The notes: a model not told the origin generated them from the letters alone. Shown: positions 1-9,910, counted from the stretch's first letter. The stretch: 64,000 bases of DNA from Ligustrum vulgare (GCA_963555705.1 OY743188.1:27177383-27241382), one strand, 5' to 3'. Numbers and translations are program-made.

Positions 1-850
1 AAAAAGGAAATCCCAATTTACGCGGTCATAAGCCTTTGTCATGTCCAATTTCAGCATGGCATTCCTCCTTCGAACGTTTCTATCAATAATATCATGAGCC
101 AACTCCTGAGCCAACAATACATTATCACTAAGAAATATCCTAGGAACAAAGCCACTTTGAAAGGGAGATATAAGATTAGGTAGCAACCGATTTAAGCAGC
201 CAACAAGGAGCTTGGTGACAATTTTCTTGAACACAGTACAAAAGCTTAGAGGGCGAAAATCAGCCGATTTAATGGCATGCTCTTTTTTGGGGATCAGAAT
301 AATTGTAATTGCTGTGAATCCACGAGGCATTGGGGAGCCTTGGGAAAAAATCACTCATGGCTGAAACTATATCGTGGCTAATAATGTCCCAACAAGATTG
401 GAAAAATAAAGCAATAAACCCATCAGGGCATGCAATACTATCCTTATCCAAATTAAAAACAGTTTTATGAATTTCTTCCAGTGATGGAAAAGGATTAAGA
501 ATATCATTATCAGTCTGGCCAACATTGAATAAAATGAAGAGACGGATCCGATTTCGTGAGGCCTTCATCGGTCAACAGGTTCTTGAAAAAACTGACTGCT
601 GAATCTTTAATACGAGAAGTGTCTTCTGTAACATTCCCATCCTCCAATTCAATTTGATGGATACGAGCTCTGAACTGTTTACCCTTGACCAAAGAGTGGA
701 AGCACTTTGAGTTATTGTCCCCTTCCTGCAGCCATTTAGCCCCAGATTTTTGTTTCCAGAAAACTTTTTCCCAAGAACACGGTTCACGGAAGCTTTCGCA
801 TGATGAAGAAGCGTCCTATCACTTTGCAGATCGTTCCACCTTTTTGTAAG
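1..850 (-). mobile_element. LINE (non-LTR retrotransposon) reverse-transcriptase fragment, broken
   Basis: Read on the minus strand, this is the part of a plant L1-type LINE ORF2 from the end of the endonuclease linker into the reverse transcriptase. Near 600-780 the frames carry the linker pattern with GDNNSK and FHSLVKG. Near 380-450 comes CPDGFIALFFQSCWDII, the PDG-F segment of the RT fingers. At about 10-60 is KLDMTKAYDRVNWDFL, the RT motif with the first catalytic Asp. The reading frame changes at least twice (around 520-560 and 640-700), so it is a pseudogene. The RT palm beyond the first motif lies outside the left edge. The upstream limit near 850 is where recognisable coding stops. 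LINE identity is confident; the subfamily is not assigned. Confidence 0.82.
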
Positions 851-1065
851 TGGAATGATGAAGATGAAGATGAAGATGTAGGGATATATGTTTTAGTTTT
901 GTTAAGGTATCACAAATCAAAAGGGAATTGTATGATACATATATGTCAAATTGTAAGATGTATGATTAATAAGAAAAGAACTTTAGCTTTCATAATGTTG
1001 TGTAAGTTCTTCCAAGTAAGAAAAGTTATGTTTCCATGAATTTCTTTAAAATTCAAAGATTTTTT
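851..1065. other. Short unassigned spacer
   Basis: AT-rich DNA between the LINE fragment and the solo LTR. It opens with a short GATGAA trinucleotide run (853-876). A small open frame crosses it on the plus strand but shows no recognisable domain and overlaps the LINE edge. The last five bases (1061-1065, TTTTT) are the left target-site duplication of the LTR that follows. Confidence 0.5.
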
Positions 1066-1925
1066 TGATATGATCCGGACCAAGCATCGAAGGGCGAAGT
1101 CGAGCTATCGGAAATATGACAGTGATCTACGTGCAAAACGGAGCAAGTTTCATGTTGGAGTCGAGCCAAGAGGGCGAATGCGCAAAGTTTGATGACCAGA
1201 AGCTTCATTACGACCGTAAAGAATAATCCTCACGGCCATAACTCCTCCTAAACAGAAATATGATCACGGCCGTAAGAAATATGGTCACGGCCGTAAGTCT
1301 TAAACAGAAAGTCATTTATGGCCGTAAATGAGTTCATCACGGCCGTAAATCTGATTTTTTCGGATTTAACTTTTTTTATTATTATTTTTCCGTTTTTAAG
1401 TTATTTGTCTATTTTAGTATTTTAGTTTAATTAGAATTCTATTTTGAGCTCAATTAGCGGTCAGGTTATTTTTCTTATTTATATTCCTTTCCATGATTGT
1501 AAAAGATATTTTAGTTTTGAGATTATTGAATTTAAGTTGAGAGAATTTTCTCCAATTGAAAGGTTGAGGAGTCTTTTTTGTGTTCTTCGAGAACAAATCC
1601 AACTTATCAAATATTGTAAAATATTTGTGGCGTTGAACTTATCAAATATTTGCGAGAATATTTGTGACATTTCCAATTAGAATCTTATCAAGGAAATTGA
1701 CGAGTCCTTGTGGCATTCACCAATCTTGGTTCTTCAATCCGCATCGTCATTCATTGCGTCGTGATTGTTGAGTCAAGGTTTTATCGTCAATCTATCTTTA
1801 ATTCCGTTGTTTATTTCCCCGTGTTCTTGTTTATTTTCACGTTTAAATCTGATCTAGATCTTTCCTAGGTTTTAATTTCGTTATTCCGCGTTGTTCGACG
1901 AAATTCCCTGATTGGGATCTCATCA
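1066..1925 (+). mobile_element. Solo LTR related to the 26190-29129 element
   Basis: It begins TGATATGATCCGGACC and ends TCTCATCA, a TG...CA terminus. The 5-bp flanks are identical (TTTTT at 1061-1065 and 1926-1930), as expected after LTR-LTR recombination. The body aligns by eye with the minus-strand LTRs at 26190-26919 and 28400-29129. Shared blocks include the start (TGATGTGTTCCAGACC there), TTTAGTYTAATTAGAATTC, AACTTATCAAATATTTGC and the repeated TTGTGGCGTT. It is about 130 bp longer than those LTRs, partly because of the ACGGCCGTAA repeats in its left part. The TTTTT duplication is low-complexity, so the solo call also rests on the termini and homology. Confidence 0.75.
1210..1348 (+). 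repeat. Six ACGGCCGTAA-like boxes in the U3 part of the solo LTR
   Basis: Exact or one-mismatch copies start at 1210, 1232, 1266, 1287, 1318 and 1339. The core ACGGCCGT is palindromic and contains two CpGs, standing out from AT-rich surroundings. Its place upstream of the likely transcription start of an LTR fits a clustered transcription-factor or enhancer array; that role is inferred. The related LTRs at 26190 and 28400 lack it. Confidence 0.7.
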
Positions 1926-1930
1926 TTTTT

Positions 1931-2717
1931 AATGTGTTTCAGATAAATTTAAAAAGATCAAAATTCTAAAAATCTCAAAAGAAAACAAAATTTTGATTTC
2001 CTTTGCATGTTAACAGTATCCATATGAAACTGTAAAATTAGTTCAGTTTCGTGCTACTAGTAGCATTTATGAAAAAATAAAAATTCTAAGGACGTGATAT
2101 TTACAGTTTAGATTAGTTGAGATTTGAATCATTTGTTAATACCTTCGTAACAACTTGGTCCTCAACCTCATTTTTGTTATAGCGAGTCCTCATCTTTTTA
2201 AGTTCGAAACATCATTGTGTTAAAATTTCATTTCTTTTTTTCGGTTAACAAAGCATATCTTATGAATCTTTACTAAAATACAATGAAGAAACAAAATGAA
2301 TATGAAGTAAAAATGAAAAATAGAAAAGCACGACAAGTGATTACAATGGCAAATGCTTTATGCATTTTTCACAGCTATGAATATATATTTGGGAAAATGA
2401 GGCAGGACGCTTACTCCTAATTCGAGAACTAATAAGTAATGCATGAGGTTAAAACATAAGTTCATCCGTTCTTTAACTAATAACTATCAAAATTTAATTT
2501 AATAACCGTTCAAAAAATTAGCCCCTATTTTGTATAGATTAAAATCATATTTTTAATAGATTTAATAAAAATTGATGAGATATGTGGCTGAAAATGTGTG
2601 AGTCCCATAAAACGTGTGATTAAAATTAAGTGTTGACTTTGATTTGAGATTAAAATCATAATTTAATTAGAACAAAACGTAGACTAAATATGACAATCAA
2701 TCCAAAATATAAGATAA
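1931..2717. other. AT-rich spacer with a possible small MITE at about 2518-2690
   Basis: No coding signal. From 2518 (GCCCCTATTTTG) to about 2690 (CAAAACGTAGAC) the two ends are loosely inverted, sharing GATTAAAATCAT on opposite strands, and are flanked by TA. This resembles a degenerate MITE and shares phrases with 11800-11930 and 21045-21180. Evidence is weak. Confidence 0.3.
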
Positions 2718-2720
2718 TAA

Positions 2721-3563
2721 GGCCCTGTTCTCTTTTTTGTTTTGAGGTTGTTTTCTGTTTTTATTTTTGAAAATACTAAAAACGCATTCTCTTTACCATT
2801 TTCGAAAAGACTTTTGGAAGAAAAAAAAAATTTGTACAAAAAACACATAACGCCCAAAACCTCGTTTAATTTGGGCGTTTGTGTGTATTTCAACAAAATA
2901 TGTTCAAAACGCGGAAAACGCGTTTTGTGATTTTTTTTTTTTTAAGAGTTATCCTAACTTGGAACTAAGCTTAATATAAAGTTTTTATTTTTATTTTATT
3001 TTTAGAATTATCCTAACTTGGAATTAAGTCTAAATAAAGAATTTTTTGGGGAGAATTATCCTAACTTGTAACTAAGTATAAATAAAGTTTTATTGAATTC
3101 AGTATCAACATTAGAAAAAAAAAATGAAGTGAGACTTCTTGTTGTTATATTTCAAAAAATGTCTTAATAAATGGACTCTGGTGGTTTTGAAAGAACTTGC
3201 ATTTTCTGGATTTTAATAGAACTAGAGTTTACTCAAATCTCGAACCTTACTAAGTTGTGTTAATATAGACTCTTAATGCTCACATTAGTGTATTGCATGT
3301 AACCATGTTTTCAGTGTATTGTGAAAGGAAATTTGAGTTTGAGCCAGTAATATTCTGCAAACAAATTAATTAAAAATAGTTTAAGTACTATTCTTTAAAA
3401 TTTCAAACATAACGTATTTTTCAGTTTTTCATTTTCAAAAACAGTTTTCAGAAATGACAAACCAAATGCGTTTTCAGCAAATTTAAAAACAAAAATAAAA
3501 ACAGGAAATACAAAACATTTTTAAAAATAAAAATATAAAATAAAATACAAACAGAACGCCACC
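2721..3563. mobile_element. Harbinger/Tourist-like MITE (about 843 bp)
   Basis: The left end reads GGCCCTGTTC. The right end, reverse-complemented, reads GGTGGCGTTC, and both arms continue with related T-rich tracts containing TTTTTATTTTTG and AAAACGCATT. The flanks carry TAA at 2718-2720 and 3564-3566, the 3-bp TWA duplication used by PIF/Harbinger elements. No transposase frame is visible, so it would be non-autonomous. The imperfect termini keep confidence moderate. Confidence 0.55.
2945..3085 (+). repeat. Three tandem copies of a 47-60-bp unit inside the MITE
   Basis: The phrase GARTTATCCTAACTTG, followed by AACTAAG and AATAAAG variants, starts near 2945, 3005 and 3052. It lies in the middle of the 2721-3563 MITE. 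Confidence 0.65.
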
Positions 3564-3566
3564 TAA

Positions 3567-3946
3567 GCATCTCTAAATTTTTTCAGATTACCGAAATCCA
3601 CAGCAAAACATTTTTTTTACGTGCTTTAGCACTTTTCATCAAGTCTTGACAACGCTAAAAAAAGCTTTCATTAAGCCTAGGTTTGACCACCTTCAACAAA
3701 AAACACTTTATTTCTAATGCTTATTTTGAATCACACATCCACACAATAAAATATTCTGCATAAAACCTCAAAAAATTTCCTATTTTTAATCTTGCGTTCT
3801 TAACAAAATCACTATTTAAAACATCATTTTCTCTTTTTAATTATCGTTAAAATGGGGCCTAAGTATGATTTCGCTCCCGAAACAATTGTTGAAGGAAATT
3901 TTTGATTTTGGCAACGACATTCATGGGAAATATTAGTACATCTTCT
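3567..3946. other. Non-coding spacer
   Basis: AT-rich sequence with no open frame of interest and no repeat that I recognise. Confidence 0.4.
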
Positions 3947-4112
3947 GAAAATTCTGTGGAACCAGGTGATGAGATGGTTGCCTAGTCAGCTATCAGTTAG
4001 ACATAATTTGTGGACTCCAATTTTGATTTAAAAATTCTAATTTGGCAGACTAGACAGTCATCTCATCACTTGGTTTCATAAGGAATCAGGTACCTGATTC
4101 CATAGAATTTTC
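3947..4112. mobile_element. Short MITE, family F, copy 1
   Basis: Terminal inverted repeats GAAAATTCTGTGGAACCAGGT (left) and, on the other strand from the right, GAAAATTCTATGGAATCAGGT. A second inner inverted pair, GATGAGATGRYTGYCTAGTC, sits just inside on both sides. Copies of the same element occur at 12332-12495 and 31503-31692. It has no coding capacity. The target duplication of this copy is unclear. Confidence 0.7.
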
Positions 4113-4181
4113 TATTTTTCATTTAACTTGTTTAAAACCTAAAAACTAGAATGAATTTTAACTTTCACTAGTTGCCTACAT

Positions 4182-4192
4182 GTGCGATGCAC
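4182..4192 (-). other. Helitron B 3'-terminal hairpin
   Basis: GTGC / GAT / GCAC stem-loop, eleven bases from the CTAG terminus on the minus strand. It acts as the rolling-circle termination signal in Helitrons (family knowledge). Confidence 0.65.
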
Positions 4193-4730
4193 GGAATATA
4201 TAATTTTTAAATCATAATTTTGAAAATATCTTGATTCAATCATATCAAGTAAAAAACATAATTTCAATAAAATTTCAATACAAAATGTTATTGAATTTGA
4301 AACTTTAAAAAAGACAAAAATATTCAAAATAAAAAATGCTATATGTACACTAAGTATACCGCGCCACTCAAAATTCGGCACTCATTTAAATTTTTTATAT
4401 AATTTTTTGTTTTACTTTTTTTTACGTTTTTCTCTGAAAATTTGTTTACTTCATCAACTATTTCCCTTTAAATATTTTATAATTTTTTATTAACTATATT
4501 TTTTAATGTGTTGCTTACATATATTTTATTTTTCCTTATTTTTTAAACATGCCAATTTTTCTCAAAATGATGAAATGATTAAATTTTCTACCACTTTATC
4601 ATTGGTGGTAAAAAGTTGATAACAAATAATTAATTATTTTTGTAATATGTTTATTGAAGAACTTACTCATTTATTGACATATTAGGAAGTAAACCTTCAA
4701 GGATTTTATTTATTTATTTTCAAAATATAT

Positions 4731-5045
4731 TGATTCAAAATCTTCATTTCTAACTTAACAAATATAGCATGAATTTTTTATTTTCAAATATATTAATCCA
4801 AAATTTTCATTTTCAATTGAACACATTTACATGGATATGACATTTATTTATATTCAAATATATTAATACAATTTTTTCATTTCATACATAACACATTTAC
4901 ATAGATATCACATTTATTTATATTCAAATATATTAATCCAATTTTTTCATTTCCTACATAATAAATTTACATAGATATCACATTATTTATGTTTAAATAT
5001 ATTAATCTAATTTTTCATTTTAATGTAATACATTTACACATAGTA
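4731..5045 (+). repeat. About five tandem units of roughly 70 bp
   Basis: AAATATATTAATCCAA-type units begin near 4731, 4785, 4855, 4925 and 4994. Each carries a TTTTTCATTT block, an ACACATTTACATRGATAT block and TTATTTATATTC. Related units recur at 13440-13560, linking this Helitron to the 1.4-kb insertion there. Confidence 0.7.
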
Positions 5046-5142
5046 TATTTATTACAAATCTTACTAAATATGTAATAAATAATAATTTTTCCTACAAAAG
5101 TATTTATCTTTTCTTTATCTATTTTTATTTATTTTTTTATAC

Positions 5143-5224
5143 ATAAAAGTAGAAATGAGGAGAGAGAGTCATTAAATGTAATTTTCCCTCCAAAATTGCT
5201 CTCTCTCCTCACTTCTACTTTTAT
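5143..5224. repeat. 26-bp near-perfect inverted repeat at the Helitron B start
   Basis: Left arm 5143-5168 and right arm 5199-5224 are reverse complements with one mismatch (25 of 26), separated by 30 bp. The right arm begins five bases inside the Helitron B 5' terminus, so the transposon start can fold into a long hairpin, or two 5' ends face each other. Confidence 0.8.
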
Positions 5225-5240
5225 AAAGACTAGTTAATCA

Positions 5241-5257
5241 CCCGTGCGATGCACGGG
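5241..5257 (-). other. Helitron A 3'-terminal hairpin
   Basis: CCCGTGC / GAT / GCACGGG, a perfect seven-base-pair stem. It lies seven bases from the CTAG terminus, the classic plant Helitron 3' structure. Confidence 0.85.
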
Positions 5258-5368
5258 AAGAAACGTTTGGATAAAGATAATTCAATATAAAATTAGATAA
5301 ACCATTTTCATAAAATAAATAAATTTTGCAAATAAAAGATAATATCATCATTTATTGATTTCATATGA

Positions 5369-6004
5369 CTACAAGTTCTGGAATACCTCTTTGTACACAA
5401 CGTTGTTTGTTGATTTTGTCTTTCTTTCTTTCTTATCACAAATCAATATCTTTAATTTGGAACGATTTGTCACCCTAGAAATCGCAACATAAAGTTATCC
5501 ATGTGTAAGCACCAGCCATTTAAGAAGAAGTTCCACATGCAAGAATGATTGTCCCTGACTCTTATTGATATTCATGACATATGACACCATCAATAGAAAT
5601 TATCTTATTTGAAATCTAATAAGTATCCTAGAATCAGAAGGGTTTAACGATAACATTGGAATAAAGAACTTGTGTCTTGCATTGATGCCAGAAAAAATTT
5701 GACAATCTAGAACATGGTCGCCAAGTTTTGTAACTATCAACCTTGTTCCATTACTCAATCCCTATGTATGATCAATATTTCTCAGAAATAACTTGTGTCC
5801 TCACTTATTTGTTGCAAAGGTCCACCACGTGGCGCAATAGTGATATCCATGTGTTCAGGTAGTTTGTCAAAATCCACCGACAATCAATTCGGCAATTTCA
5901 TCGACATTAGAAAAATCATATTGGCCATCATTGGTCGCGTCGCCCACCAACCAATAAGTATAAGTCTTAAATTTGAAGTGTTTCCTCAATCATCTTTTCT
6001 CAAA
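5369..6004 (-). pseudogene. Helitron Pif1-like DNA helicase, C-terminal part
   Basis: In family members this domain unwinds DNA during rolling-circle transposition. Visible in order on the minus strand: a LLRNIDHT.GLSNGTRLIV segment near 5700-5790; KLGDHVLDCQIFSGINA and KFFIPMLSLNPSDSRIP near 5625-5710; MNINKSQGQSFLHV near 5535-5580 (the helicase motif with KSQGQ); LYVAISRVTNRSKLKIL near 5450-5500 (the AVSR-type motif VI); and TNNVVYKEVFQNL before a TAG at 5369-5371, the family's usual C-terminus. In-frame stops occur before LYVAIS and inside the first segment, and the Walker A half is absent. Identity is secure although the gene is dead. Confidence 0.82.
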
Positions 6005-6518
6005 CCGACCTAAATTGCCTTAACAATTTGTTGTATTTGTCTAGCATATCCTTCGAATTAGAAACTATTAAATCATGCAACATAGAATCGCATGATTCAC
6101 TCCTACTCGGGGACATTAAAAGACATAAATTAAATTTTAGAATATCACAACAAAATTATCCGTAAACAATATAAATATAAAAGCAATAAATACATAATAC
6201 GTACATCACGATCCTTTTTCTGCTTTCAACCTCATTCACATTGTCAACAATGTAAAGCAAGCAAATTGCAGAGCTGAACCGTCATCAGGCAATAGACTCT
6301 CAATCTTATGACAATTTTGATCGTGTAATCTGAAGAGAGGAGGCCCTCTACCATCATTTAGCTCATTATCTATTCCTCCATAGAAGTGAATGAAAACATC
6401 ATATTATATGTCCGAATGTTCTCAATGAAATTTTTAATCATGTCTCCCTGTCATATAACAAATCTTTCAAAATTAGAGGATGATCTTCCATAAGAGAAAT
6501 ATTCACTTTCTCTTGTAT
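6005..6518 (-). pseudogene. Helitron_like_N region remnant, copy 1
   Basis: On the minus strand the segments match the N-terminal domain of plant Helitron replicase-helicases. They are QEKVNISLMEDHPLILKDLL (about 6455-6515), FIENIRTYNMMFSFTSM (about 6390-6440), GRGPPLFRLHDQNCHKIESL (about 6280-6350) with LLPDDGSALQFA after it, and DMLDKYNKLLRQFR (about 6008-6050). A stop follows LLYDR, and frame changes separate the blocks. It joins directly to helicase C-terminal sequence, so the Rep domain and most of the helicase were deleted. Confidence 0.75.
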
Positions 6519-7630
6519 ACAACAAAGTAGGGGTGAACAAATAAACCGCAAAATCGAATTAAACTGCAATAAATGGTTTGGTTTGTAAAAATTCCAAACC
6601 ACCTTAAACAATTTGATTTAGGTTTCAATTGTCAAAATCGCGATTTCAAACAGCCAACCCGCCAAATTTTAAAAAATAAAAATAAAGACAAATGTTCAAT
6701 TTAAAAAAAAAAAAAGAAGCAATATGCTTTTTATTGTCAACAAATCAAAATTGAGGAGACAAAGATTAATTTGTTCAAATCCACAATCATTTGGAAATAA
6801 TTTTTCCTCCTACAATTCATTATCATCATCCAAGATATTTTCTTAAAATAAAATTTTTAATATAAGAGTTAACGATAGTTTACTTCTATATAATTAGTTT
6901 GTTTGTCAACATGGTTTGATTCACAACAAAGCATTCAATTAGTTTGTAGAGCTGAACCGTCATCAGGCAATAGACTCTCAATCTTATGTCAATTTTGATC
7001 GTGTAATCTGAAGAGGGGAAGTCCTCTACCATCATTTAGCTCATTATCTATTCCTCCATAGAAGTGAATGAAAACATCATATTATATGTCCGAATGTTCT
7101 CAATGAAATTTTTAATCCTGTCTCCCTGTCATATAACAAATCTTTCAAAATTAGATGATGATCTTCCATAAGAGAAATATTCACTTTCTCTTGTATACAA
7201 CAAAGTAGGGGTGAACAAATAAACCGCAAAATCGAATTAAACTGTAACAAATGGTTTGGTTTGTAAAAATTCCAAACCACCTTAAACAATTTGGTTTAGG
7301 TTTCAATTGTCAAAATCGCGATTTCAAACAGCCAACCCGCCAAATTTTAAAAAATAAAAATAAAGACAAATGTTCAATTTTTTTTTTTATTTTTTTTAAA
7401 AAAAAGCAATATACTTTTTATTGTCAACAAATCAAAATTGAGGAGACAAAGATTAATTTGTTCAAATCCAAAATCATTTGGAAATAATTTTTCCTCCTAC
7501 AATTCAATATCACCATCCAAGATATTTCCTTAAAATAAAATTTTTAATATAAGAGTTAACGATAATTTACTTCTATATAATTAGTTTGTTTGTCAACAAG
7601 GATTGATTCACAACAAAGCACTCAATTAGA
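6271..7630 (-). repeat. Tandem duplication, unit about 678 bp
   Basis: Unit 1 (6271-6948) and unit 2 (from 6949 to about 7630) are nearly identical. GAGCTGAACCGTCATC starts at 6271 and 6949, and CAAAGTAGGGGTGAAC at 6523 and 7201, a constant offset of 678. Each unit has about 250 bp of Helitron coding sequence followed by the left end of the hAT-like element, so duplication came after the hAT insertion. Unit 2 has a longer T run near 7379-7392. Confidence 0.9.
6527..6948. mobile_element. Duplicated left end of the hAT-like element
   Basis: This repeats the first 420 bp of the element at 7205-7873, including the TAGGGGTGAAC end and the TTTGGTTTGTAAAAATTCC subterminal phrase. It lacks the right end, because it arose by the 678-bp tandem duplication. 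Confidence 0.75.
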
Positions 7631-7873
7631 AACTTAATACTATTTTTGAGCTAGTTCCAACTCGAAATTTTAGATGAATATGTGTCTTTGAGTTCGCTTT
7701 GAAATATACTAATTTATTCATCGGCAATCCGTGGTTTCAAACCGCAACAAATCGCAAAAAATAGTTTGATTTTATTTTGTTTAAAAAATGAAATGGTTTA
7801 GTTTGGCTTGGAAAAATTCCAAACCGTTTTAAATGGTTTAGTTTGAAATATTATTAAAAATCCTATTCACCCC
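7205..7873. mobile_element. Non-autonomous hAT-like element (669 bp) inside Helitron A
   Basis: Flanked by an 8-bp direct repeat ACAACAAA (7197-7204 and 7874-7881), the hAT duplication length. The left end is GTAGGGGTGAACAAAT and the right end, reverse-complemented, is GGGGTGAATAGGAT. Both subterminal regions carry AACCGC, CCAAACC and ATGGTTTGGTTTG-like phrases typical of plant hAT termini. There is no transposase. Taking out the element with one ACAACAAA brings the Helitron reading frame either side (FSFCC before, IQEKV after) into register, an internal proof of the borders. Shifting both borders by one base is also possible. Confidence 0.78.
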
Positions 7874-7881
7874 ACAACAAA

Positions 7882-7990
7882 ATGAGAACTTCGAATTACG
7901 ACATGTTTTATAATACTTATTCACTCTCTCCTCGCACCAAAAATTTGCTTTGCAAAATAAATATTTAAATGTAGGATCTCCAATGTCCAT
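7882..7990 (-). pseudogene. Helitron_like_N region, upstream part
   Basis: The minus strand encodes YMDIGDPTFKYLFCKANFW, then CEERVNKYYK and NSKFSFCC. This corresponds to the conserved GDP...C..C.A.FW..ER start of the plant Helitron_like_N domain. It precedes the hAT insertion; on the other side the domain continues with IQEKV. Confidence 0.78.
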
Positions 7991-8993
7991 GTACTCTGAA
8001 CAATCACACAATAGATGAAAAAGTTAATAATATAGATTATGCTATAAAAGATAAGATTTATTGTTTTGATCATTGACAATGAAAAACAACACGTATAAGA
8101 AACGAATTCGATAATCATAAAAAAAAGAAAAAAAACTAAAATCGTGATTGACAAAGATGCATCAAATTCATGGTATTATAAGTGTTTGCAATTTTTATAC
8201 AACGTAATTGTTTTTTGATGAAAATTATAATATAATATTGATCATCTCAATTATCAGTTAAGTAAATTGGAAGACAATTTACTTATTGTTGTAAAAATTT
8301 AAGAATCATAAATATTGAATTAAAAGTATGATTATTTAAAACAAAATTTAATACAAATTGATTAAATATTCGATATAAACATAAATGAAAATTCGATATT
8401 AGATTTGTATGACAGAACGAAATTATTCATCCATAAGATTGATACCAATAAAATATCACAATTATTGAAAAAAAAATTATTTACATATTAAATGTAACTT
8501 TCTATAAAAATACTAATTAAGTTAATAGAACGCAATACAAAGGAGCTCAAATTTTTAGATGTACTAAATAACTAAAAAAATAAGATTATTTATAAAAAGT
8601 TTTATACAATAAGATTTATTTAGTATTAGATGCGTGATACAATTTCGATATAATTTTGAACTGAAAATTTTGCATTGAATTTGTATGACTGCACACAAAT
8701 ACTTATTTGCAAAATTCAAAACATTAAAAGATAAAAAAAAAAAAAAAATTATGAAAAGAGAGGTTTAAATACAAATAATCAAATATAAAAAAGTAAAAAA
8801 ATCTCCATAAAAATATTTAAGTGGAAGTAACAGTGTGAACACAATAAAAGTTGAGTTTTGATCTTTGGAGTGTGAAAATAATAAAAGTTGAGTGTGAAAA
8901 TAAATGAAATATATAATATATAATATTGTATAAAAAAAATCACAAAAAGTTGTGTCAAATTGGCGGAAAATTCTCCTCCTTTAATATTAAGTA

Positions 8994-8996
<3 letters not shown>
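7991..8996. other. AT-rich DNA, nothing recognised
   Basis: Very AT-rich, with short A and T runs. Presumably part of the decayed Helitron or older intergenic DNA. No coding segment or terminal repeat could be supported. Confidence 0.4.

Positions 8997-9076
<80 letters not shown>
8997..9076. repeat. (TA)n microsatellite
   Basis: Roughly 40 TA units with a single CA interruption near 9049. Confidence 0.97.
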
Positions 9077-9630
9077 AAGATTCCAAAAAAGTGAAGTTTT
9101 ATAAAATAAGAATTCAGACATTAACATTATTAAATAAATAACATCAAAGAATCTATAAAAAATTGTTGAATAAAACAAATTTAAGTTTTTGGGCACAAAT
9201 CTCAATATTCACAAACGATAAAATTAACCAATAAAATATTCTTCTAAGCAAAACTAATGTTTTTTTACTAAAAAAAAAATAAAAAAAATAAAAAAAACCA
9301 AAGTTGTTTACCTATAGTTAATTTTATCTATTATTTTGATTGTAACAAACAAGAGTATATCATGTAATTGATAAACGTGCTTCAAATGTTTCATGTAATA
9401 ATAATTTTCAAAGCATTCAAAGTAAAATCATCTCTCTGATTAAAAAGAAAGGAGGAATTCATGCCGAAACTTCTGTTGATTGAAAGACATTCTTCAAAAC
9501 TATTACAAGTAAAAATCGTTCTCACAAATGAAGAAAGGACTACATTCAAGAAGGACACATGAAGACTAAGCAACGAACTCTACAAGGAAATTGAGTATTT
9601 ATAAGTTGCTTCTCAATCATATGAAAGGTT
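9077..9630. other. AT-rich DNA, nothing recognised
   Basis: Contains A-rich runs near 9270-9300. No supported gene or element border. Confidence 0.4.
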
Positions 9631-9910
9631 AATGCATCAATAGTTGGTAATGCACTTCACAAAGCTCAAGTAACATTTTCAAAGTTATCAAAATATCTTT
9701 TTCAAAATCGACTTTGATTAAAAACTTTGAAAAATCAAGTTTTTAAAATGTTGTCAAGATAGGTCGACCACATGTACGTAGAGGTCGACTGCATGAATTT
9801 TGAGGCTGACCATATGAACTGATTTTTGAACTCCAATGACTATTTTAAGGTCGACTGTATGGCTGAAGAGGACGATCGCAAGTGTCAGAATGTGTGAAAT
9901 TTGCTCTATA

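Larger units (their letters stand above)
4168..5229 (-). mobile_element. Short non-autonomous Helitron (Helitron B)
   Basis: On the minus strand it starts TCTTTATAAAAGTAGAAG at 5229, resembling plant Helitron 5' ends (TC followed by ATAAAAG). It ends CTAG at 4168, followed by T. A GTGC-GAT-GCAC hairpin (4182-4192) lies about 11 bp before the end. These are the Helitron 3' hallmarks: a hairpin, a CTRR end, and insertion between A and T without duplication. It is about 1.06 kb with no coding frame and holds a tandem repeat of about 70 bp. Its first base directly follows the last base of Helitron A. Confidence 0.65.
5230..7990 (-). mobile_element. Decayed autonomous-type Helitron (Helitron A), 5' end not found
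   Basis: The minus-strand 3' end is CTAG at 5230-5233, preceded by a seven-base-pair hairpin. Upstream on the same strand lie Pif1-type helicase motifs (5369-6000) and the Helitron_like_N region (6005-6520 and 7882-7990), all with stops and frameshifts. The Rep endonuclease and the helicase N-terminal half are missing between them, so the copy is internally deleted. It is further altered by a 678-bp tandem duplication and an hAT-like insertion. Recognisable coding fades near 7990; the true 5' end was not located. Confidence 0.78.

Noticed and set aside
7921..8154. 77-codon hydrophobic frame on the minus strand
   Set aside because: The meaningful frame here is the Helitron N-domain in another register; the hydrophobic frame is an AT-rich shadow.
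8779..9205. Open frames on the minus strand across the TA repeat (IYIYIY peptides)
   Set aside because: They are a product of the dinucleotide repeat, not genes.
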